64,000 bases of DNA, taken from an uncultured Lactobacillus sp. (GTDB taxonomy: Bacteria > Bacillota > Bacilli > Lactobacillales > Lactobacillaceae). Position 1 is the stretch's first letter. Every line of letters starts with the position of its first letter. A program made the translations under genes and the position numbers. This document shows positions 1-9,123 of the stretch, piece by piece. The notes under the pieces were generated by a model. That model saw only the letters and a program-made list of their open reading frames with translations. It did no database searches and had not been told where the DNA came from. The DNA lies in contig CANOGU010000007.1 in NCBI GenBank assembly GCA_947565635.1, positions 16,667 to 80,666 on the forward strand. Direction: 5' to 3'.

Positions 1-431
1 GGTACTCGGTGATCTAAACGAGCTATGTAGACCGCAAAAATATCATTTTCAAAAATTAAGCCATCTTCTTTTAAAACCACATACTTAATCGGATATGATA
101 CGCGAGTTTTAGAAACTCTGAGAGAAGTTTGTACAAATTGTTCAATACCAGCTGGTCCATAAATTGTTAGTGGACCACCATCGCCTTGAAAAGAACGAGA
201 TGAGAGAAAACCTGGAAGTCCAAAAATATGGTCACCATGAGTATGTGAAATAAAGATTCGCGTTACTTTTCTAGGTCTAATGTTAGTCTTTAAAATTTGA
301 TGCTGCGTTGCTTCTCCTACATCAAATAGCCATACTTCATTTAATTCATCTAATAACTTTAGTGCGGTACAAGAAACATTTCTACTTTTTGATGGTTGCC
401 CCGCACTTGTTCCTAAAAATTGTATTTCCAT
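1..431 (-). CDS. rnz: Ribonuclease Z, N-terminal part (cut by window edge)
   Basis: This is the start of a tRNA 3'-processing endonuclease of the metallo-beta-lactamase fold, which removes 3' trailers from pre-tRNAs. Reading leftward from the ATG at 431, the protein begins [13 protein letters not shown] and carries the zinc-binding motif [12 protein letters not shown] about 65 residues in, a typical RNase Z signature. About 143 codons are visible; the rest lies beyond position 1. It is the last gene of a minus-strand run uvrC–obgE–acyltransferase–rnz and follows the acyltransferase by only 13 bases, so it is probably co-transcribed. Identification is confident from the motif and the N-terminus. 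Confidence 0.93.
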   Translation of the reverse strand, partial: MEIQFLGTSAGQPSKSRNVSCTALKLLDELNEVWLFDVGEATQHQILKTNIRPRKVTRIFISHTHGDHIFGLPGFLSSRSFQGDGGPLTIYGPAGIEQFVQTSLRVSKTRVSYPIKYVVLKEDGLIFENDIFAVYIARLDHRV

Positions 432-444
432 GAAAACCCTATTT

Positions 445-2370
445 CTAATATTTTCCTTCAGTAACTAAAACTTTAGTTATATAGGCACTATAAAATTTCG
501 ATCCTTCTGGAGTTGGATGTGTATGATCATCGTAGAACCAATCTGGATGACTACCAGCAAACTCATGCCACTTAATAATCGTTAAGTTTGGATATTTTTT
601 CGTTGCTGCATCTAGTTCACCATTAACTTGATCTTGCCAATCACGGGTTGGCACATGAGTATTAACCCAAAAAACATGTCTCTTTGGACCAATAATTTGC
701 ATTAAGTGATCAAGTTCTTGAGGTTGAAAGGCTCCGTTTGTTCCTAAGCCAATTAACACATTATCATTTAAAGCACCCTTTGCTTTGTATTGTTCAAAAA
801 GCGGAATAGTATCACCCAATTGTCTAGAAACAGCTGCATCAATAATTAAATGTGGCATCAATTTTTGTAAGTTTTGGCTAGATCCAGCCATTACTGAGTC
901 TCCAATTGCAGTCACCTGAATTTTTTGTGCTAGTTGTAAATCAACTTGAGAAATTCCGTATTTTTCAAAGTCTTTGTTTACTGGTTTGGTAACTGCCGCT
1001 TTCTTAGCTTGTTTTATAAGATCAGCTTTTGAAGTTGGTGCTGTTTTCTTTCTAGACTGAGCTTCTTTAATTAGTTTCTGATTATTCTTTAGCTGCTTAC
1101 TACGATTTGATTTAATCTGTTTAGCTAGTTGAGAGTGATTAGGATTTTCCGCTTTGACAGTTGGCGCTTTTAAAATTCCAAAACTACCTAGAATAAAAAC
1201 TATTATCCCTGTTGCGAAAAGTATCTTTGCTTGATAGTGTTTTGCTCGTAAATTTAAGGCCTTAGTTAAGAATTGACGAACTTTTTCCCAATCAATTCGA
1301 CCAAATGGTTTTTCAATAAAACGATAACTAAGTTCAGCAATTATCAAAATTAAAATAACTTCGATTGAATGATATAAAACCACATGATCGGCAATATCTT
1401 TAACCTTATCTTCAAAGAAAATCATTACTGGAAATTGATATAAGTAAATTCCATATGAACGTGACCCAATCCATTTAAATACTGGATTAGTTAACCACTT
1501 GTTCCAGCTACTGCCTGGATGAGCAATGATTCCAACAAAAATCGTTGTTACTAGTGAAAAGAAGAACATCCCTCCGCGATAAGCAAATGCTTTTTGCGGA
1601 TTAAAAATTGGACTCGTTGCCATTAGTAAGATAGCTACTAATGATATAGCTCCCACAATATTTAAGAGCCAATGATCTCTTTTTTCTAGATTTGCATTTA
1701 ACTTCCAAGTTGGCCAAAAAACTGCTAGCATTGCTCCCAAACCTAGAGAGAAGAATCTTGTATCCGTCCCATAGTAAATTCTACTTGTATCAACACCTGG
1801 CTTAAATAAAAATGCCATCTCTAAAGCAGAAAATAAAGTTAAGGCTGTAATAATCCAAAAAATTGTTTTTTTCTTTTTAGCGAACTTAACTAGCAAAAAG
1901 ATTATTAGAGGCCAAATAATGTAAAATTGACCTTCAATTGACATGGTCCATAAATGAACAAATGGCGATTCATTAGCTGCAAATCGTTCAAAATAACTTT
2001 GTCCATTCTTTATCTGCCAAAAGTTATAGACGTTCAGTAAATTAGTAACGACTATTTGATTCAACTTAGCTAGAAGATTCTGCTGAAAAAGTAAGATATA
2101 GGCACTACATCCCCACAACAGTGTAATCATTTGAGGGTATAACTTTTTGATTCGCCTGATGTAGAAAGATTTGAAATTATACTCTCCCCGCTCCTCATAG
2201 GCATGAAACATATGGTCTGTAACTAAATAACCCGATAATACTAAAAATATCGGTACTCCTAAATATCCACCCATAAACTGGTTTGGATTAAGGTGATATA
2301 GAATTACTCCAATAACGGCTAGAGCACGAAGTCCGGCATAACCTGTAATAAAGCGGTTCTTTTTATTCAA
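445..2370 (-). CDS. OatA-type membrane O-acyltransferase (acyltransferase-3 plus SGNH domain)
   Basis: A membrane acyltransferase, probably acetylating a cell-wall polymer such as peptidoglycan. The N-terminal ~380 residues form an acyltransferase-3 domain with about ten membrane helices (start [20 protein letters not shown]). A charged linker leads to an extracellular SGNH hydrolase-like domain with the GDS motif ([11 protein letters not shown]) and a C-terminal [10 protein letters not shown] box holding the Asp/His pair. The architecture matches OatA of lactic acid bacteria. The frame opens at a TTG at 2394, but a GGGAG ribosome site stands just before the TTG at 2370, so 2370 is preferred. 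It begins 30 bases after obgE and is likely in the same operon. The true acceptor is not shown by sequence. Confidence 0.82.
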   Translation of the reverse strand: MNKKNRFITGYAGLRALAVIGVILYHLNPNQFMGGYLGVPIFLVLSGYLVTDHMFHAYEERGEYNFKSFYIRRIKKLYPQMITLLWGCSAYILLFQQNLLAKLNQIVVTNLLNVYNFWQIKNGQSYFERFAANESPFVHLWTMSIEGQFYIIWPLIIFLLVKFAKKKKTIFWIITALTLFSALEMAFLFKPGVDTSRIYYGTDTRFFSLGLGAMLAVFWPTWKLNANLEKRDHWLLNIVGAISLVAILLMATSPIFNPQKAFAYRGGMFFFSLVTTIFVGIIAHPGSSWNKWLTNPVFKWIGSRSYGIYLYQFPVMIFFEDKVKDIADHVVLYHSIEVILILIIAELSYRFIEKPFGRIDWEKVRQFLTKALNLRAKHYQAKILFATGIIVFILGSFGILKAPTVKAENPNHSQLAKQIKSNRSKQLKNNQKLIKEAQSRKKTAPTSKADLIKQAKKAAVTKPVNKDFEKYGISQVDLQLAQKIQVTAIGDSVMAGSSQNLQKLMPHLIIDAAVSRQLGDTIPLFEQYKAKGALNDNVLIGLGTNGAFQPQELDHLMQIIGPKRHVFWVNTHVPTRDWQDQVNGELDAATKKYPNLTIIKWHEFAGSHPDWFYDDHTHPTPEGSKFYSAYITKVLVTEGKY

Positions 2371-2399
2371 AAGTCTTACTCCCAACTTTTTCAAATTTT

Positions 2400-3686
2400 C
2401 TAATCTACAAATTCAAAAGTAAAGTCAGCTATTGAAACATCGTCGCCAGTTACTGCTCCATTTTCTCTTAAAGCTTCATCTACACCCAAGCGCTTTAATT
2501 TACGAGCTAGAAGCATAATTCCATCAGTATGGTCAAGGTTAGTTCTTTGAACAAGACGCTCTAGCTTATTGCCTGTAACAACAAAGCTGTGTTCGCCTGT
2601 TCTTTCAACCTTAAAGCCTTCATCTTCTGGTTTCTTATAAACATATTCTTTTTCGGCAACTTTGATTTCTGCTGGTTTTTCAGCTTCTTCTTTAGCAACT
2701 TCTTCAACAAGATCTGCGGTCTTACCCATTAGTTCACTAACACCTTTATGGGTAACACTAGAAATAGGATAGACAGTTTTATCTCCTAGTTTCTTCTTAA
2801 ATTCCGCAAATTTTTCTTCACTACCAGGAATATCCATTTGTGTTGCTACAATAATTTCTTTCTTGGTAGTTAAATCCTTAGTGTAGCCTGCTAATTCCTT
2901 ACGAATTGTCTCATAGTCTTCGTAAGCATCACGGCCATTGTTTGGATCCATTGAAACTAAGTGCAGAATTACTTTTGTACGTTCAACATGACGCAAGAAT
3001 TGAATTCCAAGTCCAACACCTTTTGAAGCACCTTCAATTAATCCTGGCAAGTCAGCCATTGAAAAATCACGACCATCTGGAAGAACAACCATTCCTAAGT
3101 TAGGAGTTAAGGTTGTAAATTCATAAGCAGCAATCTTTGGCTTAGCCTTAGTTACAACAGATAACAAGGTTGACTTACCAACAGATGGGAAACCTACTAG
3201 CCCGACATCAGCTAAGACCTTTAATTCTAAGCGTAAAGTACGAAATTCCCCTGGTTCACCATTTTCGGCAATTTCTGGAGCAGTTCTTGTTGGAGTGGCA
3301 AAGTGGATATTACCTCTACCACCTTTTCCGCCGTGAGCCACTACCAATTCTTGACCATTTTCGACTAAATCGCCCAAAAGCTCGCCAGTATTAAAATCAT
3401 AGACACTTGTTCCCATTGGAACCTTTAATCTTACATCTTTAGCTCCGCGGCCATATTGTGATTTAATACGACCATTTTCACCGTTATCTGCCTTAAACTT
3501 ACGTCTAAAGCGGAAATCCATTAAGGTTCTTAGGCCGGAGTCAGCAACTAAAATAATACTGCCTCCGCGGCCTCCGTCTCCACCGGCTGGTCCACCAAGT
3601 GGAACATATTTTTCATGTCGAAAAGCAACGGCACCGTCGCCGCCCTTTCCTGCTTGTACATCTATTTTTGTTTGGTCGACAAACAT
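2400..3686 (-). CDS. obgE: Obg GTPase (ribosome assembly / stress)
   Basis: Essential GTPase that binds the 50S subunit late in assembly. Its 428 residues show the three standard parts: the glycine-rich Obg fold (first ~160 residues, many GGxGG turns), the GTPase domain with G1 [10 protein letters not shown]3 DLPG and a TQMD sequence standing in for NKxD, and the C-terminal OCT domain ending in DFTFEFVD. The ATG at 3686 has a strong AAAGGAGG site eight bases upstream. It sits between uvrC and the acyltransferase on the same strand; the 105-base gap to uvrC may hold its own promoter. Full family length. Confidence 0.97.
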   Translation of the reverse strand: MFVDQTKIDVQAGKGGDGAVAFRHEKYVPLGGPAGGDGGRGGSIILVADSGLRTLMDFRFRRKFKADNGENGRIKSQYGRGAKDVRLKVPMGTSVYDFNTGELLGDLVENGQELVVAHGGKGGRGNIHFATPTRTAPEIAENGEPGEFRTLRLELKVLADVGLVGFPSVGKSTLLSVVTKAKPKIAAYEFTTLTPNLGMVVLPDGRDFSMADLPGLIEGASKGVGLGIQFLRHVERTKVILHLVSMDPNNGRDAYEDYETIRKELAGYTKDLTTKKEIIVATQMDIPGSEEKFAEFKKKLGDKTVYPISSVTHKGVSELMGKTADLVEEVAKEEAEKPAEIKVAEKEYVYKKPEDEGFKVERTGEHSFVVTGNKLERLVQRTNLDHTDGIMLLARKLKRLGVDEALRENGAVTGDDVSIADFTFEFVD

Positions 3687-3791
3687 TGTGTGCCTCCTTT
3701 ATATATCAATTTATAATTAAAAATTTCCTTAAAGTTTCTTAACTATAATACCATATCAAGCCTCATTAAATCAGGTCTTTTATTGGTTAAT

Positions 3792-5594
3792 TTATAAACT
3801 CAATTTTACAGTTTGTGCTTGCGGAAGAGTTAGACCAGCTTCTCTTAATTCATCCACTGATGCTTCTTTAATTTTCTTTAAAGAACCAAACTTTCTTAGG
3901 AGCTTATTTCTAGATTTAGGCCCAATACCCTTAATTTCATCTAATTTACTTGAAAGAGCATTTTTGGCATGAGTTCTTCTATGAAAAGTAATTGCAAAGC
4001 GGTGAACTTCATCCTGAATTCTGGTCATTAAGTAAAATCCCTCAGATTTTGGATCTAAAGGAATTAGCTTTAATTCTTCTCCCTTCGTAGGATCACCAAA
4101 AATCAAGTGATTAGTTCGGTGATGATCATCCTTTACCATTCCGGCGACAGGAATATTTACATTCAATTCATTTCTTAACACATCCAAACAAGCTTCAACT
4201 TGAATCTGACCACCATCCATTAAAATAAGATCTGGCATTTTTTTATGTTCTTTTAAAAGTCGACTGTATCGTCTTCTAACTACTTCACGGGTGTTTCCTA
4301 CTTCATCAGCCGCATTTTGATGTTCAACCTCACCCTTTAATTTGTATTTACGATATTCATGTTTATCAGCTTCACCATCAGTAAATACTACCAAAGCAGA
4401 AACAGGGTCAGCTCCCTGAATATGAGAGTGGTCAAAACTTTCAATTCTATGTCCATACGGCAGCCCTAAAGCGTCAAAAATTTCTTTTTGTGCTCCCTTA
4501 GTTTTACGATTACCTAGTTCTAAGAGGCGGAATTTTTCATCTAGTTTCAACTTAGCATTGTCATGAGCCATTTCCAACAAGGCTTTCTTTTGACCACGTT
4601 GTGGTGTTCTTACGGGTACCTTTAGCACCTCAGATAAAGATTCATTATCAATTCCAGCCGGTACTAAAACTTCTTTTGGTAAAACACGATTACGCTGTCC
4701 ATAAAATTGAGCAATGAAGGAAACGAAAGCATCTTGTGGATCATTAGTATCAGTTAAAGGAAATAGTCTTGTTTCACGACGTAATAACTTAGCCTGTCTT
4801 AAAAAGAAAATTTGGATTGAAATCCAAGACTTATCAACGTAAAAATTAAAGATATCCCGTTGAGTATGATCATTAGAAATAATCTTTTGTTTCTCAACAG
4901 TTTGTTCGATATATTTCAATTGATCCCTAATTTCAGCAGCACGTTCAAATTCTAGATCCATTGAAGCTTGTGTCATTTTTTCTGTCAAATCTTGCTTAAC
5001 CTGGGCGATGTCTCCATTTAAAAATCGCTTTATCTTTCTAATCTGAGCATCATAAGTACTCTTTGGCACCTCCTTAAAGCAAGCTCCCAAACATTGTCCC
5101 ATGTGATAGTAAAGACAGGGACGTCCTTGATGACCGGTACATCTTCTTAGAGGCCAGACTTTTTGAATAAATTTCAAAGTTGCTTGCGCTGCATAAACAT
5201 TTGGATAAGGTCCAAAATAGTAACCGTGATCTTTATGAACAATTGATGTCAAACGTGTTTGCGGATCACGTTCATTAGTGATTTCAATGTAAGGATAGCC
5301 TGTGCCTTGCTTTAACTGGACATTATAGTAAGGCTGATATTTTTTGATTAGTGTAATTTCTAACAAAAAAGATTCCTTATCGGATGAGACAGTAATTATA
5401 TCAAAATCACGTATTTCACGTACAAGTTCAGCACGTCTCCCCACCTGTTTACTTTTAAAATAGGAACGAACGCGGTTCTTTAAGTTTTTAGACTTTCCCA
5501 CATAAATCACATTACCATTAACATCTTTCATTAAGTAGCAACCTGGCTTATCGGGCAAAAGTTTTAATTTATTTTCAATATGTTCCGTTGCCAT
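3792..5594 (-). CDS. uvrC: UvrC, excinuclease ABC subunit C
   Basis: Nuclease subunit of nucleotide excision repair; with UvrA and UvrB it cuts on both sides of a lesion. The 600 residues contain a GIY-YIG nuclease domain (GCYLMKDVNGNVIYVGKSKNLKNR split over residues 18–42), a Cys cluster around CTGHQGRPCLYYHMGQC, the UVR motif that pairs with UvrB (about residues 200–235), the RNase H-like endonuclease domain (ESFDHSHIQG, LILMDGGQIQ) and C-terminal helix-hairpin-helix motifs (EIKGIGPKSRNKLL). The length is normal for the family. It is the first gene of the minus-strand block and diverges from the nucleoside hydrolase gene across a 141-base gap. Confidence 0.97.
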   Translation of the reverse strand: MATEHIENKLKLLPDKPGCYLMKDVNGNVIYVGKSKNLKNRVRSYFKSKQVGRRAELVREIRDFDIITVSSDKESFLLEITLIKKYQPYYNVQLKQGTGYPYIEITNERDPQTRLTSIVHKDHGYYFGPYPNVYAAQATLKFIQKVWPLRRCTGHQGRPCLYYHMGQCLGACFKEVPKSTYDAQIRKIKRFLNGDIAQVKQDLTEKMTQASMDLEFERAAEIRDQLKYIEQTVEKQKIISNDHTQRDIFNFYVDKSWISIQIFFLRQAKLLRRETRLFPLTDTNDPQDAFVSFIAQFYGQRNRVLPKEVLVPAGIDNESLSEVLKVPVRTPQRGQKKALLEMAHDNAKLKLDEKFRLLELGNRKTKGAQKEIFDALGLPYGHRIESFDHSHIQGADPVSALVVFTDGEADKHEYRKYKLKGEVEHQNAADEVGNTREVVRRRYSRLLKEHKKMPDLILMDGGQIQVEACLDVLRNELNVNIPVAGMVKDDHHRTNHLIFGDPTKGEELKLIPLDPKSEGFYLMTRIQDEVHRFAITFHRRTHAKNALSSKLDEIKGIGPKSRNKLLRKFGSLKKIKEASVDELREAGLTLPQAQTVKLSL

Positions 5595-5735
5595 AAATTA
5601 TTTTTCCTTCCTATTAAAATTCCCATAGTATTTTATCACGTTCCTTCTTAAAACCAAGTAAGATGACTTTTTTGTTTACTCAATCCTTCATTTTCTTATA
5701 GAATAGTAAATAGCCAAAAAGAAAGGTCGCAAATA

Positions 5736-6662
5736 ATGAAAAATATTTATTTTAATCATGATGGAAACATCGATGATTTAGTTTCACTTCTTTTACTCTT
5801 GCAAGCGCCTGATATTAAACTCATTGGAATTAGTGCCATTGATGGCGATGGATATATCGATCCCTCAGTGGAAGCTTGTCGGAAAATGGTCGATAGATTC
5901 AATTTACGTGGTGATAAATTAGAAGTTGCTCGCTCTAATTCACGTGCTGTTCATCAATTTCCAAAAGAGTGGCGGATGGCAACATACTCATTTAACTACT
6001 TTCCAATCTTAAATGAGAGCGGTGAAATTAAAACCCCAGAAGCTGCGTTGCCTGCTCATTTAGATATGATTGATAAAATTAAAAAAGCAGATGGTCCCGT
6101 TACCTTAGTAATGACTGGTCCAATCACTGATTTAGCTCGAGCATTAGACGAAGATGCTTCAATTCAATCAAAAATTGAAAAAGTCTACTGGATGGGTGGC
6201 TCTCTCGACGGACATGGAAACGTAGTTAGTGTTGATGCTGACGGCACTCAAGAATGGAATGCTTTTTGGGATCCAGATGCAGTGAAAAGAGTTCTAGATT
6301 CAGATCTTAAAATTCAAATGGTCGGCTTAGAAAGTACCGAAGAACTTCCTTTAACTGATGAACTTCGTCAGCACTGGGCTAGTTTAAGAAAGTATCCAGC
6401 TATTGACTTAGTTGGTTTAGGATACAGCTTAATTATTTCTGTTCCAAATGCAGAGCTATATTTGTGGGACGTTTTAACTACTATGTCAGCTCTCTACCCT
6501 GAACTTGTTGAGACACGTCAGGTAAAAGCAAATATTATTACATCAGGTTTGGCAAGTGGTCGCATGTTTATCGACCCTAATGGAAAAGAAATTACTGAAG
6601 TAACAAAAGCAGATAAAGATTTATTCTTTAAGAAAGTAGATAAAATTTTAGAAAGACAATAA
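5736..6662 (+). CDS. Nucleoside hydrolase (IU-type, ribonucleoside salvage)
   Basis: Predicted N-ribohydrolase that splits nucleosides into base and ribose in the cytoplasm. The N-terminus reads FNHDGNIDDLVSLLLLL, a variant of the calcium/ribose-binding DxDxGxDD motif of inosine-uridine hydrolases. The first Asp is shifted or replaced by His, so the substrate range cannot be assigned. VTLVMTGPITDLARAL and EWNAFWDPDAVKRVL match the other conserved family blocks. The 308 residues are the usual length. The start has an AGAAAGG site. The next gene, a DedA protein, follows nine bases later and shares the terminator at 7299. Confidence 0.85.
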   Translation: MKNIYFNHDGNIDDLVSLLLLLQAPDIKLIGISAIDGDGYIDPSVEACRKMVDRFNLRGDKLEVARSNSRAVHQFPKEWRMATYSFNYFPILNESGEIKTPEAALPAHLDMIDKIKKADGPVTLVMTGPITDLARALDEDASIQSKIEKVYWMGGSLDGHGNVVSVDADGTQEWNAFWDPDAVKRVLDSDLKIQMVGLESTEELPLTDELRQHWASLRKYPAIDLVGLGYSLIISVPNAELYLWDVLTTMSALYPELVETRQVKANIITSGLASGRMFIDPNGKEITEVTKADKDLFFKKVDKILERQ

Positions 6663-6670
6663 ATATATAA

Positions 6671-7282
6671 ATGACAATTTGGTTAACACACTTTATCGAA
6701 AATTTCGGCTATCTTGCCATTATTCTTTTAATTGCCGTTGAAAATATTTTCCCACCTATTCCTTCAGAGGTGATTTTGACCCTTGGAGGATTCCTAGTTA
6801 GTGGAACTAAATTAACTCTAATCGGAGTTATCCTAGCTTCAACTCTAGGATCAGTTATTGGTGCGATTATCCTGTTTTCAATTAGTCGTAATCTAACGCT
6901 GCCGCGACTTGAAAAATTACTTGAAACTAAATTATTTAAACTTTTAGGATTTAAAAAAGATGATGCTCAAAAAGCCATTGATTGGTTCGACAAACATGGA
7001 ATTGGAGCCATTTTTTACGGACGTTGCATCCCTGTTGTTAGAAGTTTAATCTCAATTCCCGCAGGTATTGCCCATGTCGGCTGGACTAAATTTCTAGTCT
7101 TAACTACTTTAGGTAGTTTAGTTTGGAATAGTGTATTAGTTGGTTTAGGGCACTATATGGGAAAGAATTGGCAAGTCGTAGTTAGAATCTTTGATGATTA
7201 TACGATCGTAATTATTATCATTTTACTAATTCTATTTATTTACTTTGGAATTAAGTGGTACAAAACTCGAATTAAGAAGTAA
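6671..7282 (+). CDS. DedA/SNARE-associated family membrane protein
   Basis: A polytopic membrane protein of 203 residues in the DedA family, implicated in other bacteria in lipid-carrier flipping and membrane homeostasis. The first helix region GYLAIILLIAVENIFPPIPSEV carries the family E..PPIPSE motif, and FYGRCIPVVRSLISIPAG is the second signature (GR.IP..R...S..AG). About five to six hydrophobic segments are visible. It overlaps no gene, follows the nucleoside hydrolase by nine bases, and is closed by a strong terminator. Substrate unknown from sequence alone. Confidence 0.88.
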   Translation: MTIWLTHFIENFGYLAIILLIAVENIFPPIPSEVILTLGGFLVSGTKLTLIGVILASTLGSVIGAIILFSISRNLTLPRLEKLLETKLFKLLGFKKDDAQKAIDWFDKHGIGAIFYGRCIPVVRSLISIPAGIAHVGWTKFLVLTTLGSLVWNSVLVGLGHYMGKNWQVVVRIFDDYTIVIIIILLILFIYFGIKWYKTRIKK

Positions 7283-7298
7283 AATTTTGCTATATACT

Positions 7299-7332
7299 GG
7301 TTGGCGGACTGGAAGTTCGCCAACCTTTTTTG
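7299..7332 (+). terminator. Intrinsic terminator after the DedA gene
   Basis: Eight-base perfect stem GGTTGGCG / CGCCAACC with an 11-base loop, followed by a seven-T run. It closes the nucleoside hydrolase–DedA unit. Confidence 0.9.
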
Positions 7333-7388
7333 TTATAATTAGATATATGTTAAAGTAACAATTACATTTTTGTTAATGAGGTATAAAA

Positions 7389-8186
7389 ATGTTATTTCCC
7401 TACGAAAAAAATTTTAATCAATGGTGCAGTAGTCAAAATCTTGCGCCGCGAACAATTACTTCAATTAATCAATCGATCTATTATTTTTGGAACTATTTTT
7501 TACAAAATTCAAATTTAGAACCTAAAGTTAGTAATGTTTCTGCTCAAGATATCCGCGCCTTTATTGACCACTTAGAGCAAGATCAAAATAAAACAATTAG
7601 TACGATTAATAAGTATGTTACCCATTTAAAGAAATATTTTTCTTTTCTCTATGACCACCAATTAGTTAAAAATTATCTTTTTACCGATTTACATGGCTAT
7701 ACTTTTGATCGAACCCCTCATATTTGTATTGACTGGATTGATCAGATTGATGAAATTATAACTTGGCCTGAAATTAGTCTTGATTGTAAAAAAGTTCTAA
7801 TTTTGATTGCTCACGGCTTTGACCCAAAACAATTTCTTAATTTATGTAAGGCTAATATTTCAAGTATTAAGAATTCAAACTATCGCTCTATTCTCCTGAC
7901 TAATACTGAAGAAAATCCTCTTATTTTTCAAACAAAGACCGGTAAACAAATCTCTGCCTTAACCTCTTTAACTAGAAAAATTGCTCCAGACAAGGACATT
8001 TTAAATTTTGATCTTACCCCAGGAAAACTTCGCCTTTCTTACATTTACTATAAAGTAAATGACCCTAGCCTCTCTGACTTGAAATTAATGGAAATCCTAC
8101 ATTGTAATCGTAAGAGTTTGACTTATTATCGCAATCAACTAGATAAGCTTAAACTTGCTCCCTTTACACCAAAAAGAACGGTTTAA
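7389..8186 (+). CDS. Tyrosine recombinase-like protein with decayed catalytic domain
   Basis: A 265-residue relative of XerC/XerD-type integrases. Residues 1–95 look like the SAM-like core-binding domain (FNQWCSSQNLAPRTITSINQ, then KTISTINKYVTHLKKYFSFLY). The C-terminal half corresponds in position to the catalytic domain, but the residues needed for strand transfer are not convincing. Where Xer proteins have HxLRH the protein reads PGKLRLSYIYYK, so the His residues are missing; the later Gly-His box reads EILHCNRKSLTYY. It therefore probably binds DNA without recombining it, or uses altered chemistry. The start has GAGGTATAAAA upstream. Single gene between two terminators. Confidence 0.62.
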   Translation: MLFPYEKNFNQWCSSQNLAPRTITSINQSIYYFWNYFLQNSNLEPKVSNVSAQDIRAFIDHLEQDQNKTISTINKYVTHLKKYFSFLYDHQLVKNYLFTDLHGYTFDRTPHICIDWIDQIDEIITWPEISLDCKKVLILIAHGFDPKQFLNLCKANISSIKNSNYRSILLTNTEENPLIFQTKTGKQISALTSLTRKIAPDKDILNFDLTPGKLRLSYIYYKVNDPSLSDLKLMEILHCNRKSLTYYRNQLDKLKLAPFTPKRTV

Positions 8187-8203
8187 AAACCGTTCTTTTT
8201 TCT
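8171..8203. terminator. Bidirectional terminator
   Basis: Near-perfect 13-base inverted repeat AAAAAGAACGGTT / AACCGTTCTTTTT overlapping the recombinase-like stop codon. A-run and T-run on the two sides let it serve that gene on the plus strand and the oxidoreductase gene on the minus strand. Confidence 0.88.
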
Positions 8204-8214
8204 TATTATTAAAT

Positions 8215-8856
8215 TTAATACCAGGCTGGCTTATCACCGTCAGTTCCAGGCTTATCTAAACCAACATTACTCTTAAGATCCTCTGCTGGATTTTCAATTA
8301 TATTAACTATATAGTCTGCTACACTCAAGCGAGACACTTCGGTTCCCTTGAATGGAGTTTGAGCACCAACAGTCTTTTCATAACTTACTTCATCTTTATT
8401 AGTTAACCAAGCTGGTCTAATAATGGTGTAATCTAAATCACTTTCTGTAATCTTATCAGCTGCTGCTCTATAAGTGGTTAAGTAAGAACCTAAAACATTC
8501 TTATTCCATTCACCAAATTTTCCTGGTACTTCATTATAGATTCCTAGAGAAGAAACCCAAATTAAGCGCTTAATGCCATTTGCATCCATTGCTTTAACAA
8601 CAGTTTCGGCTTGATCTTCAATGTTTGCCCCAGCTAAGTTTGCGTAAACTAGGTCAACACCTGCTAATGCTGCCTTTAATTCATTAAAGTTGCTTGCATC
8701 ACCCTTGATTATCTCTTCTCGACTTTCATCAACTTGATGTAATTTATTAGGATGACGCAAATATAAAACCATATCTACATCCGTTTTCTTTAATAGCATT
8801 GGTTCAACTAATTGAGCAATTTGACCAGCAGCACCTAAAATAGCAATCTTTGTCAT
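8215..8856 (-). CDS. NAD(P)-binding oxidoreductase, NmrA/SDR-like
   Basis: An atypical short-chain dehydrogenase of 213 residues. The N-terminus MTKIAILGAAGQIAQ is a GxxGxxG dinucleotide-binding motif on a beta-alpha-beta turn. KGDASNFNELKAALAGVDLVYANLAG and RLIWVSSLGIYNE match the NAD(P)H-binding (PF13460-type) epimerase-like family, and YTIIRPAWLT is the conserved segment after the active-site area. A clear YxxxK pair is not seen where it would be expected, so catalysis is uncertain. GAGGAAAAT precedes the ATG. A possible tiny reading frame lies upstream at 8911–8949. Physiological substrate unknown. Confidence 0.8.
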   Translation of the reverse strand: MTKIAILGAAGQIAQLVEPMLLKKTDVDMVLYLRHPNKLHQVDESREEIIKGDASNFNELKAALAGVDLVYANLAGANIEDQAETVVKAMDANGIKRLIWVSSLGIYNEVPGKFGEWNKNVLGSYLTTYRAAADKITESDLDYTIIRPAWLTNKDEVSYEKTVGAQTPFKGTEVSRLSVADYIVNIIENPAEDLKSNVGLDKPGTDGDKPAWY

Positions 8857-8910
8857 TTTTATTTTCCTCGCATCACAAAATAAATAATTTTAATGAAAAG
8901 TTCTACATAT

Positions 8911-8949
8911 TTATTTGACTACAGTGCAAATTTGAATAATCTCAGTCAT
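8911..8949 (-). CDS. Possible 12-residue leader peptide
   Basis: A minus-strand ATG at 8949 follows AAGGAG at ideal spacing and opens a 12-codon frame (MTEIIQICTVVK) that stops at 8911, 54 bases before the oxidoreductase gene. The ribosome site is much better than chance, but the frame is tiny. It may be a leader peptide or the stub of a lost gene. Confidence 0.3.
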   Translation of the reverse strand: MTEIIQICTVVK

Positions 8950-9123
8950 GATTTTCTCCTTACCTAGCTATCCTTACTTACAATTCCATAGTATTACTTA
9001 TTATTAATAAGTCAACTACTTAAGATTAATTTTATTATCTTTTTTGAATATTTCGTATAGATTTACTATTCGAAAGCACTACAATAGATAAAGGAGAACA
9101 TTATTAGATAGAGAGGTAAAAAT

